Below, one piece after another: positions 1 through 6,622 of a stretch of DNA of 8,421 bases. This DNA comes from an uncultured Brevinema sp. (GTDB lineage: Bacteria > Spirochaetota > Brevinematia > Brevinematales > Brevinemataceae). Every line of letters begins with the position of its first letter. Positions within the stretch are counted from its first letter, which is position 1. Below the pieces are notes generated by a model. That model was not told the origin of the DNA. It did no database searches and was given only the letters and a program-made list of their open reading frames with translations. Where the stretch lies: positions 1 to 8,421 of the forward strand of contig CAMRBT010000064.1 in NCBI GenBank assembly GCA_947040475.1. Direction: 5' to 3'. Made by a program: the position numbers and the translations under genes.

Positions 1-1
1 A

Positions 2-214
2 AAACAAAATATTCAGAATGACATTGATAATAGTCGTAAAACTATGGATACTATTACAGAAGAAAAAGAACTCATCGATAGAATCAAAAATGTGCTAGCT
101 CTAAAAGAACAATTATTACACCTAAAAGAGAGAAAACTAAATCTACTGGAATCAATTGGTCAAACAAGAGCTAAAACTCTAAAAGAAAAAAATATAAATA
201 TTACAGAAAATTAA
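2..214 (+). CDS. C-terminal end of an unidentified coiled-coil protein (5' partial)
   Basis: An open frame enters from the left edge and stops with TAA at 212-214, leaving the last 70 residues of a protein whose start lies outside the window. The segment is highly charged and lacks Pro and Cys. Leu and Ile fall at spacings typical of a coiled coil, for example around ELIDRIKNVLALKEQLLHLK. No catalytic motif is visible and I do not recognise a family. The gene ends 40 bases before the next start, with no terminator between them, so the two are probably co-transcribed. The downstream protein also ends in a coiled coil, so the pair may be functionally linked. That link is inference; the reading frame itself is well supported by composition and by its clean end before the next ribosome binding site. 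Confidence 0.75.
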   Translation, partial: KQNIQNDIDNSRKTMDTITEEKELIDRIKNVLALKEQLLHLKERKLNLLESIGQTRAKTLKEKNINITEN

Positions 215-254
215 TATTTATATAGCTCTACATTATATACAACTAGGAGAATTT

Positions 255-1982
255 ATGAATTGCAAATTCCGATTTCTATTCTTTTTTATCATTTTAACAT
301 TATCAAATTCTAATATATACTCTCAATTGGTGAATGTATATCCTCTTGCTCCACCCTCACAATGGGTAAGCATTTCTAATGAATATGTAGGCGTAAGTGT
401 AGATATTAAAACGGGAAGATATATCGTATATGATGTAGTAAATGAGTATGTTCCATCCGAAATTGAAAAATCATTCTTCCCCCGATCCTTTCTCCAATAC
501 ACTTCCCCTATTTCTGCTGAAGATCAAAAATATTTACCCCTACTAGGCTCATCAACAAATGCTTTGAATGTTACTACTATAAATATTGATAATACCCCTG
601 TTGTTTTTGGTGCTGAAAATGGTCAATGGCTTAGTCCTCCTATCGTACAAAATGATAGTATTATTTATGGATGGACTATTGGTGGTTTAGAGATTATTCA
701 AACAGTTGCTATTGTTACAAATACCGAGACCCTATTCCCTGATGCTGTCTTAATAACTTATGATGTTGTTAATAAAGATCCTACTACCTCTAGGCAAGTA
801 GCAGCTAGACTAGTGTTAGATCCTAATGTTGGAGATGATCAAGTTAATGCTTTCTTTTTACCTAATCACGATGTTATCAATAACGAATACTATGTTACTT
901 TAGAAGCTTTACCTGAATATTGGCTCACATCAGATTTTACAGGAGAAGTTTCTCCTTCATCTTTGAAAGGTTTTGTACAAAATCAACACCCTATTAAACC
1001 AAGTGAAATGTATTTTACTACTATAAATAAAGCTCTCCGTAACATTTGGGAATACAAATATTCTAAATATACATCCATTCATAAAAAAGATAATGCTGTA
1101 GTAATGTTTTTTGACGATCAATTTATAGCCCCTAATTCTTCAATTAGAATTGCTTCTACCATGGTTGGGATCCCCTCTTTAATTAATGTTTTTGGGAATA
1201 ATGGATTAGAAGTTCGTACTAGTACTTTTACTAGTCAACAAACTACTCCTTTATCCGTAGATTTATGGCTACAAAATATGAAAGCTGAAATTTTTGATGA
1301 AGTAGTCTTAGAAATAAAAATACCTCCTACCTTAGAAGTTTATGATTCTCTTATTAAAAGAGTTGGTGATGTTGGTTATGGAAACAAACATCCTGTTAGT
1401 TGGAATGTAGCTTCCAAATCAAAACAAGGTAATACCCACGATGTATTAATAGCTGTAAAAGGGTATCAAAACGGAATTATCACTTCTCAATTTGATATAC
1501 CTATTGTCATAAATATTGATGATGAATTCATAAAGAATAACGATCAAGAATTACTTGAAGCTATTGATAAAACCAAAACAACAGTACAACAGCTAACTCC
1601 GATTGCAAAAGAAACTAATGTTCTCATTGTATCTGAATTCAACCCTGGTGACACCTATGGAAGTGCTAGTGAGAGTTTGTCTAAAATCTATAACTATCTA
1701 CAAAAAAATGATAACATTGCAAATAAACAAATTATTAAAATGATAGAAACTGAACAAGTACTCATTAAAGAAATTGTTGATATAGAAAACAATCTTTTAG
1801 ACATTAATAAACAATACGATATCTTGTTAGGTATTTATGAAAGACTTTATAAAGACAATTCTAAAATCGATAGAGAACAAATAAATATTCAAAATCTTAC
1901 AGATAATATTGGTAATATTGAAGATAAACTCAAACAACAAGAGTCTATGATTTCTAATATAACATCCGATTTAAATCAATAA
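255..1982 (+). CDS. Secreted beta-rich protein with C-terminal coiled coil, function unknown
   Basis: This 575-residue protein has a Sec-type signal peptide: Lys4 and Arg6, a hydrophobic core at about 7-16, and a plausible signal peptidase I site after IYS (residues 21-23). There is no lipobox Cys, so it should be periplasmic or surface-exposed rather than a lipoprotein. Residues about 35-305 are rich in alternating hydrophobic strands and include RLVLDPNVGDD (185-195). That resembles an Arg-x-x-Leu-Asp...Gly-x-Asp pattern I associate loosely with beta-sandwich domains of secreted proteins, but this is weak. Residues about 310-420 look like an Ig-like beta domain (VSWNV at 381-385). Residues about 425-575 are mostly helical and heptad-like, broken by a Gly/Pro/Ser segment near 460-473. 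The start is set by AGGAGA at 245-250. No further membrane segment is seen. A structural envelope or adhesin-like role is possible but unproven. Confidence 0.88.
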   Translation: MNCKFRFLFFFIILTLSNSNIYSQLVNVYPLAPPSQWVSISNEYVGVSVDIKTGRYIVYDVVNEYVPSEIEKSFFPRSFLQYTSPISAEDQKYLPLLGSSTNALNVTTINIDNTPVVFGAENGQWLSPPIVQNDSIIYGWTIGGLEIIQTVAIVTNTETLFPDAVLITYDVVNKDPTTSRQVAARLVLDPNVGDDQVNAFFLPNHDVINNEYYVTLEALPEYWLTSDFTGEVSPSSLKGFVQNQHPIKPSEMYFTTINKALRNIWEYKYSKYTSIHKKDNAVVMFFDDQFIAPNSSIRIASTMVGIPSLINVFGNNGLEVRTSTFTSQQTTPLSVDLWLQNMKAEIFDEVVLEIKIPPTLEVYDSLIKRVGDVGYGNKHPVSWNVASKSKQGNTHDVLIAVKGYQNGIITSQFDIPIVINIDDEFIKNNDQELLEAIDKTKTTVQQLTPIAKETNVLIVSEFNPGDTYGSASESLSKIYNYLQKNDNIANKQIIKMIETEQVLIKEIVDIENNLLDINKQYDILLGIYERLYKDNSKIDREQINIQNLTDNIGNIEDKLKQQESMISNITSDLNQ

Positions 1983-1998
1983 TTTTAATTCACACATA

Positions 1999-2031
1999 AA
2001 ATACCCCCTTTAGTTTAGGGGGTATTTATTT
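1999..2031 (+). terminator. Rho-independent terminator after the secreted-protein gene
   Basis: An 11-bp perfect stem pairs 1999-2009 (AAATACCCCCT) with 2017-2027 (AGGGGGTATTT) around a 7-base loop. It contains five consecutive G-C pairs and is followed by a T-rich stretch (TTTATTT, 2025-2031). It begins 17 bases after the TAA of the secreted-protein gene. It is the only convincing intrinsic terminator I see in the window and separates the first transcription unit from the rpoN-led one. Confidence 0.9.
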
Positions 2032-2053
2032 AAATATTTTTATATATTTTTTT

Positions 2054-2082
2054 TTGCGTTTTTTGTAGAAATGTGGTATATT
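2054..2082 (+). promoter_or_regulatory. Sigma-70-type promoter for the rpoN-led operon
   Basis: TTGCGT (2054-2059) and TATATT (2077-2082) are separated by exactly 17 bases, and the -10 box is preceded by TGG (2074-2076), an extended -10 (TGn) element. The -35 box sits at the end of a T9 run (2047-2055) and the spacer contains a T6 run (2059-2064 counting the last base of the -35 box). Transcription would start near 2089, about 24-36 bases before the rpoN start. Its place just after a terminator and before a long gene run with no internal terminator supports it as the main operon promoter. In AT-rich DNA such boxes also arise by chance, but both boxes, the spacing, the TGn and the position agree. 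Confidence 0.65.
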
Positions 2083-2112
2083 GTGTATTATATATAATTA
2101 TATTTTGTTTAT

Positions 2113-3363
2113 ATGGAGTATTATTTGTTATACGCAAGACAGGAACAAAATTCTATATTTTCTCAAACGATGGCATTGAATTTATCTGTTTTAACAATGA
2201 ATAAAGTAAGTTTAAATATTCTCATGTCTGAATTAGCTAACAAAAATCCTATAGTAAACGTAGATAATATCTATGTTCCTTGGAAAGATAGTTTTACAAA
2301 AAAAAATACTTCTCTTGTTTTTGAGGATATTATCGCTGAAGAAAAAAAGCTATTTGATACGCTCAGAGAAGAATTAGTATTAGAGCTAGAGGAATCCGAT
2401 TACCCTACTCTTTACCTTCTCATAGGTAATCTTTCTTCTAATGGATTTTTAAATACATCGCTTCAAAAATTATGTCAAGGTACTAATTTTGATTTAGAAA
2501 GAGTAGAAAAAATAAGAATTCTTATGATGAATAGCTCTTACTTAGGGCTGGCATCTTTAAATAGTACTGAATATCTATTATTTATGACACAATGTTTTTA
2601 TACCACAAACAGTTTGGAATATGAAGTTTCTATAGTGTTAAGCAATTATTCTAACAAAAATATAAGCATAGATAAAATAGCAAAATATATAGATGTTGAT
2701 AAAGATCTCCTGCAAAAAGCTTTACAAAACATCAAAAAAATAGCTAGTAGTCCTTTAGATGAAAAGAACAGTAGATTTATTTATCCCGATTTTATAATCA
2801 CAGCTCAAGATGATAAACTTATCATAACACCTGCTGACTTTTTAACCCCCTCTTTATCTATAAGAGACTATAAAGAAAATAGCTATACGCTTAAAGAATT
2901 GAAATTCTTTTTAAAAGAGGCTGAGACTATAAAAAAGGCTCTAGATTTAAGAATGGAATCCTTACAAAAACATGCCGAAGCTCTTATATTAGCAAGAAGT
3001 GATTTTTTTCTTGAAACAAATGATCAAGATAAAGAATATAAAAAAGAGATTAGATTAAAAGATATTGCTGAGATTACAGGAAGACACACCTCTACTGTGT
3101 CAAGAACCTTAAAAGATAGATATTTTATGTTTAACAAACAAATTTTTCCTTTTTCTATACTATGGAATCATAAAATAGGCATTGCCGATACCTATACTAT
3201 TAAAAACATTATAAAACAACTAATTGAAAACGAAAATAACACATCCCCTTTGTCTGATACAGTTATCACTGATATACTACACAAAAAAGGGATAAAAATA
3301 GCAAGACGTACTGTTAATAAATATAGAAAAGAGCTTAAGATAAACTCATCATATCAACGATAA
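2113..3363 (+). CDS. rpoN: RNA polymerase sigma-54 factor (divergent)
   Basis: Sigma-54 directs RNA polymerase to -24/-12 promoters and needs an ATP-dependent enhancer-binding activator to open DNA. The diagnostic RpoN box is present as ARRTVNKYRK (397-406; family consensus ARRTVAKYRE). Upstream is the helix-turn-helix LKDIAEITGRHTSTVSRTL (315-333). Region I aligns at residues about 10-50, ending in the typical Asn-Pro (45-46) but with few of the usual glutamines. The core-binding domain spans about 85-250; its usual Pro-Gly-Val-Ala-Arg-type motif is reduced to YLGLASLNSTEYL (143-155), lacking the Pro and Arg. The segment after the HTH (FNKQIFPFSIL, 340-350) replaces the usual ELKYFF-like stretch. 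Length (416) is somewhat short for the family, mainly from a minimal acidic region II. The start may be ATG 2113 or TTG 2125. It heads the operon, 25 bases before fapA. Confidence 0.93.
   Translation: MEYYLLYARQEQNSIFSQTMALNLSVLTMNKVSLNILMSELANKNPIVNVDNIYVPWKDSFTKKNTSLVFEDIIAEEKKLFDTLREELVLELEESDYPTLYLLIGNLSSNGFLNTSLQKLCQGTNFDLERVEKIRILMMNSSYLGLASLNSTEYLLFMTQCFYTTNSLEYEVSIVLSNYSNKNISIDKIAKYIDVDKDLLQKALQNIKKIASSPLDEKNSRFIYPDFIITAQDDKLIITPADFLTPSLSIRDYKENSYTLKELKFFLKEAETIKKALDLRMESLQKHAEALILARSDFFLETNDQDKEYKKEIRLKDIAEITGRHTSTVSRTLKDRYFMFNKQIFPFSILWNHKIGIADTYTIKNIIKQLIENENNTSPLSDTVITDILHKKGIKIARRTVNKYRKELKINSSYQR
2115..2118 (+). promoter_or_regulatory. Ribosome binding site GGAG that may favour a TTG start for rpoN
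   Basis: GGAG overlaps the G of the annotated ATG (2113-2115) and lies 6 bases upstream of an in-frame TTG at 2125-2127. No purine-rich Shine-Dalgarno sequence precedes the ATG (2095-2112 is A/T only apart from one G). The other clear starts in the window have a Shine-Dalgarno-like match 4 to 8 bases upstream, so translation may begin at TTG 2125, four codons later. Confidence 0.5.
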
Positions 3364-3388
3364 AACAAGCTTTATATCTGAGGAAATT

Positions 3389-5353
3389 ATGGAACGATTA
3401 CAACAACTAATAGAAAGAGATCAATGGTCGGAACTACTTACTGGTGCTCAAGATCTTTATAGACAATCAGTAGATTCTGAGATAGAAGTTCTTGCTTTTT
3501 CAGAAAAAGCTGCTATAAAAAAAGCTGCTGAAATTTTTAATACCCCCAAAGAGTATCTAGAATTTACCCTTACTAGTCAAGGAAAAAGCTCTATGTTTGG
3601 TTTTATCAAAACCCCTTCTAGTTATATTTTTTCTGTAAAAGAAGAATTTAGAGATTTATTTGCTGTTAATATTGACTACAATCAATTTAATGATTTAGCT
3701 AAAAATAAAGACGGATCTTTACGTTTGATAATGAAACAACAGGGTTTACATCTACAAATATTCAAACCTGAAGGTACGGGGCGAGCTCTTACTAAAGAAA
3801 ACATTCTACAAGAACTCGATCTTCGAGATTATGATCTTATTGATAATGCTATTAATGAGCAACTAATAATAGAAGCTCTTACAACTTTTGAACTTGTTAT
3901 TATAGCCCCTTACACACCATCATTTAGTAATGATTCTGTTTTTACTATTACGATTTCTAAAGATAATATGGAAGCTTTTTTAAAGTTTTCAAAACCCACA
4001 GAACATGGAAGAATTCCTGAATTAGAAGAAATTCTCACCATTTTAAAAAGCCAGGGAGTTGTTTTTGGAGTTAATAACAATTATATAACAGAAGCTCTTG
4101 ATAATGAATTGTATAATATTCCTATTATCGTTGCTGAAGGGTCTTCTCCTAAAAATGGTGCTCATGCTTATATTGAATATACCTTCCCAACTGGAAGCGA
4201 ATCATTTAAACATGCTGTTAGATCTGATGGAAGTGTGGATTTTAAAGAACTAAATATTATTCATAATGTTCATGAAAATGACGTGTTAGCAACGATGATA
4301 CCAGCTACAAGTGGTCAAGTTGGGCGTACTGTTTTAGGTGTTGTTTCCTATGCAAATGATGGTAATTCAGCAGAATGGACCCTTGGATCTAATGTACATT
4401 TATCTTCAAACAAACTAGAAGCTCTTGCCAGTCAAACAGGACAAGTCTATCTTAAAAACAAAGAAATTTGTGTAGATCCTGCTTTAGAAATTGCCACTAA
4501 TGTTGATCTAAGTGTTGGTAATATTGATTTCCTTGGTAATATTATTATTAAGGGTGGTATTGACGATGGTTTCAGTGTCATATCTGGTGGTAATATAGAA
4601 GTTTATGGGCATATTGGACGATGTTTTATGCATGCTGAAGGTAATATTATCGCCCATCAAGGTATACAAGGAAAAGATGATGGTGAGATATCTTGTAAAG
4701 GAAATCTTTTTGCCCGCTTTATAGAAAGATCTACTGTATTAGTTGGTGGAAATCTTATTGTTACAAAAGCTTTACTTCATAGTAAAGTTGTTGGCGAAAA
4801 AGGCGTTTATGTTACAGGAGATAAAAAATCTATTATTGCTGGTGGAGATATCAAAGCACAACATGAAGTTGTAGCGACTATTATTGGAGCTGAATCCTAT
4901 ATCGAAACCAAAATTGAGGTTGCTTATTCAAAAAAAGGTTTACTGAAAATTGAAAACCTTGGCAAATCTTTATTATCTTTAGAAGCTCAAGTAGCAGAAA
5001 TAGTAACTCAGCTAAGTATGTTGCCTGATAATTCTGCCAAAGCAAAAAGTCTAGAAAAAAGTCTTTCTGTTCTAAAAAAACAAACGAATAAAACTTCAGA
5101 AGCACTTGAAAAAACTAAAGAAAACTTACATACCCTAAGAGCTACAGCCTCTGTATCTGCCTCAAAATCATTAATGCCTGGTGTAAAAATTAAGATTGGT
5201 GACAGTACTTTAGATATAACAGCTACCCAAGGTTCTGGAACATTGAAAAACAATGAATCTCATAAAATTAATATAGAGTCCTACAGTCCATCTAAATTTA
5301 TGCAAGATTTATCTACAGAAAATACAAAAAATACAAAAAATAATAAACGTTAA
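3389..5353 (+). CDS. fapA: FapA / DUF342 family protein with N-terminal Jag_N-like domain
   Basis: FapA-type (DUF342) proteins are cytoplasmic factors linked to flagellar assembly or placement and to polarity. After a short helical lead, residues about 30-84 match a Jag_N fold (EVLAFSEKAAIKKAAEIF, then a small GFIKTP loop), a domain otherwise seen at the start of KhpB/Jag. Residues about 180-380 form the N-terminal DUF342 region, with the characteristic GSVDFKELNIIHNV (281-294) and SVGNIDFLGNIIIKGGI (375-391). Residues about 384-510 carry the Gly-Asn/Asp-Ile repeats of the right-handed beta-helix (GGNIEV, EGNIIA, KGNLFARFIE, GGNLIV, GGDIKA). A coiled coil (about 520-585) and a closing PGVKIKIGDSTLDI strand pair (597-610) complete the usual layout. 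The 45-residue tail is polar and disordered. The start is supported by TGAGGAA at 3379-3385. Full length, no damage seen. Confidence 0.92.
   Translation: MERLQQLIERDQWSELLTGAQDLYRQSVDSEIEVLAFSEKAAIKKAAEIFNTPKEYLEFTLTSQGKSSMFGFIKTPSSYIFSVKEEFRDLFAVNIDYNQFNDLAKNKDGSLRLIMKQQGLHLQIFKPEGTGRALTKENILQELDLRDYDLIDNAINEQLIIEALTTFELVIIAPYTPSFSNDSVFTITISKDNMEAFLKFSKPTEHGRIPELEEILTILKSQGVVFGVNNNYITEALDNELYNIPIIVAEGSSPKNGAHAYIEYTFPTGSESFKHAVRSDGSVDFKELNIIHNVHENDVLATMIPATSGQVGRTVLGVVSYANDGNSAEWTLGSNVHLSSNKLEALASQTGQVYLKNKEICVDPALEIATNVDLSVGNIDFLGNIIIKGGIDDGFSVISGGNIEVYGHIGRCFMHAEGNIIAHQGIQGKDDGEISCKGNLFARFIERSTVLVGGNLIVTKALLHSKVVGEKGVYVTGDKKSIIAGGDIKAQHEVVATIIGAESYIETKIEVAYSKKGLLKIENLGKSLLSLEAQVAEIVTQLSMLPDNSAKAKSLEKSLSVLKKQTNKTSEALEKTKENLHTLRATASVSASKSLMPGVKIKIGDSTLDITATQGSGTLKNNESHKINIESYSPSKFMQDLSTENTKNTKNNKR
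5321..5338 (+). repeat. Two-copy 9-bp tandem repeat in the fapA tail
   Basis: AATACAAAA occurs twice in direct succession (5321-5329, 5330-5338) and encodes Asn-Thr-Lys twice near the end of FapA. The unit is a multiple of three, so copy-number change would alter tail length without a frameshift. It is a simple A-rich repeat in a disordered region, probably without specific function. Confidence 0.8.
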
Positions 5354-5380
5354 TTTATTTATTATAAGGGTGAAGATAGA

Positions 5381-6193
5381 ATGCATCAACTAAAAAATTA
5401 TAAGTCTACCATACTTTCTAAATTAAAAATACTGGAGAGAAAGTTCACCTTAGCCTATAAAAGCAGTAGAGATCCTGCAAGGCTAATAGAAATTCGTAAG
5501 CATCTTACTGTTCTTGATGAAACAATGCATAAATTAGAGCAAAATAGTTTAACATGGAAAGATCTTGAACTTATTGGTATTACTCGCAATCATATTTTAT
5601 CTCACTCTACAAAAATAGAGGACACAAGTCCTAGAGAATTTAGTGATTTCACTTTATTATCAGACATCCCTATGAAAAATATTATTTCTGTTAATTTAGA
5701 TTATGTAGACACTGAGTTTATTAACACCTTATATTCTATCCTTGATTATGTAAATAATAACTACCAAACTATTTTTACTCAAAAAATATTAGTATCTGCA
5801 TCAAAAACTAATTATCTCAGAGAACATTTTTATAATCAATATCAGGATATTTCACATATTTTTCAAAGTTATACTCATTTTCTTAATATTTCATCAACTT
5901 CAGATACCCATGAACAAATGATCAAAAAAGAATATATACAATTAATCAAGGCCGTTTATGCTTTTTTTACAAGTATACAAAATTATATAGATATTATCAC
6001 TAAAGATAATATTTTTTCAGATGAAGATTTTCTTCAAGTAATTACATCTACAGATAAAGATACTTCAATCTATGGATTACCACTCAGTATTGCCTTAGAA
6101 GAGTGCGATATTTTTATGTCAGAAGCATTGCAATATTTAAATTTAACAAACAAAGATCTTTTTGATGCCTTTCAATTAGATAAAAATTTATAA
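5381..6193 (+). CDS. Unrecognised helical cytoplasmic protein between fapA and bactofilin
   Basis: I do not recognise this 270-residue protein. It has no signal peptide, membrane segment, P-loop, HTH or metal-binding cluster. Residues 1-60 are strongly charged and helical (SKLKILERKFTLAY, then RDPARLIEIRKHL), with a possible coiled coil at 33-55. A polar linker follows near 75-90. The remainder (about 100-270) is a string of amphipathic helices rich in Tyr, Phe, Ile and Asn, suggesting an all-alpha interaction domain. AAGGGTGA at 5366-5373 gives a good ribosome binding site for the ATG. It lies 27 bases after fapA and 45 before the bactofilin gene, so it should be co-expressed with both. A role as partner of FapA or bactofilin is an inference from position alone. 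Confidence 0.87.
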   Translation: MHQLKNYKSTILSKLKILERKFTLAYKSSRDPARLIEIRKHLTVLDETMHKLEQNSLTWKDLELIGITRNHILSHSTKIEDTSPREFSDFTLLSDIPMKNIISVNLDYVDTEFINTLYSILDYVNNNYQTIFTQKILVSASKTNYLREHFYNQYQDISHIFQSYTHFLNISSTSDTHEQMIKKEYIQLIKAVYAFFTSIQNYIDIITKDNIFSDEDFLQVITSTDKDTSIYGLPLSIALEECDIFMSEALQYLNLTNKDLFDAFQLDKNL

Positions 6194-6238
6194 ACAATTT
6201 ATATAATAAACATTAAAGAATATTATTAGGAGAGCATA

Positions 6239-6616
6239 ATGCCTCATCGTATAAAAAATACAGAGAATATCATTGGCGAAAATTCTGTTTTTGAAGGAAG
6301 TATCACTCTTTCAGGAGCTCTACGTATTGATGGAACCTTTCTTGGGAAAGAACTTACCATGGAACACATCACTATTGGTAAAACAGGAAAAATAAAATCA
6401 GAAATCAAAAGCCAATCTATAGTAGTTGAAGGTGTTGTTGCTGGTAATATTAATTGTTCAACTCGTGCTATGCTACTTCCTACAGCTAAAATACTAGGCG
6501 ATATTTCTACACCTGAACTTATTATTCAAAATGGTGTAATTTGGGATGGACATTGTCGTATTAGTACTAGTGATAATGAAAATGTAGCTAAAATTATTAC
6601 CGACTCTTTCAAATAA
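6239..6616 (+). CDS. Bactofilin (polymer-forming cytoskeletal protein)
   Basis: Bactofilins assemble without nucleotide into filaments made of stacked right-handed beta-helices. They sit on the inner face of the membrane and scaffold enzymes or structures that set cell shape, polarity or flagellar placement. The 125-residue product matches the family in size. Residues about 10-108 show the repeating hydrophobic/Gly pattern: IIGENSVFEGSI at 11-22, LRIDGTFLG at 28-36, ITIGKTGKIKSEI at 44-56, IVVEGVVAGNI at 61-71, AKILGDISTPELIIQNG at 83-99. The N-terminal tail is about 9 residues and the C-terminal tail about 17, both non-helical-looking, as usual. AGGAGAG (6228-6234) sits 4 bases before the ATG. 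It ends 6 bases before pdxA and follows the unknown helical protein by 45 bases. A shape or flagellum-anchoring role fits the neighbours but is inferred. Confidence 0.93.
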   Translation: MPHRIKNTENIIGENSVFEGSITLSGALRIDGTFLGKELTMEHITIGKTGKIKSEIKSQSIVVEGVVAGNINCSTRAMLLPTAKILGDISTPELIIQNGVIWDGHCRISTSDNENVAKIITDSFK

Positions 6617-6622
6617 TTAGTT

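Noticed and set aside
2074..2090. TGGTATATTGTGTA as a sigma-54 -24/-12 promoter in front of rpoN
   Set aside because: It lacks the TGGC and TTGC cores at the required spacing; the same bases fit an extended -10 sigma-70 element better.
2088..2108. AT-palindromic stretch (TATATATAATTATAT-like) upstream of rpoN as an operator
   Set aside because: It is low-complexity A/T sequence in a leader; self-complementarity is expected there and no defined repulsed half-sites are visible.
4513..4660. Recurring GGTAATATT words in fapA as a DNA repeat element
   Set aside because: They encode the Gly-Asn-Ile turns of the beta-helix and are spaced irregularly; the repetition is explained by protein structure and codon preference.
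4881..5253. Two overlapping minus-strand open frames within fapA (4881-5105 and 5008-5253)
   Set aside because: They lie wholly opposite the well-matched fapA coding region, have no family resemblance, and are expected by chance opposite a coding strand.
6202..6207. Perfect TATAAT just upstream of the bactofilin gene, as a possible internal promoter
   Set aside because: At 15 to 18 bases upstream there is only A/T-rich sequence (GATAAA at 17) with no TTGACA-like box; a lone TATAAT is common in DNA this AT-rich.
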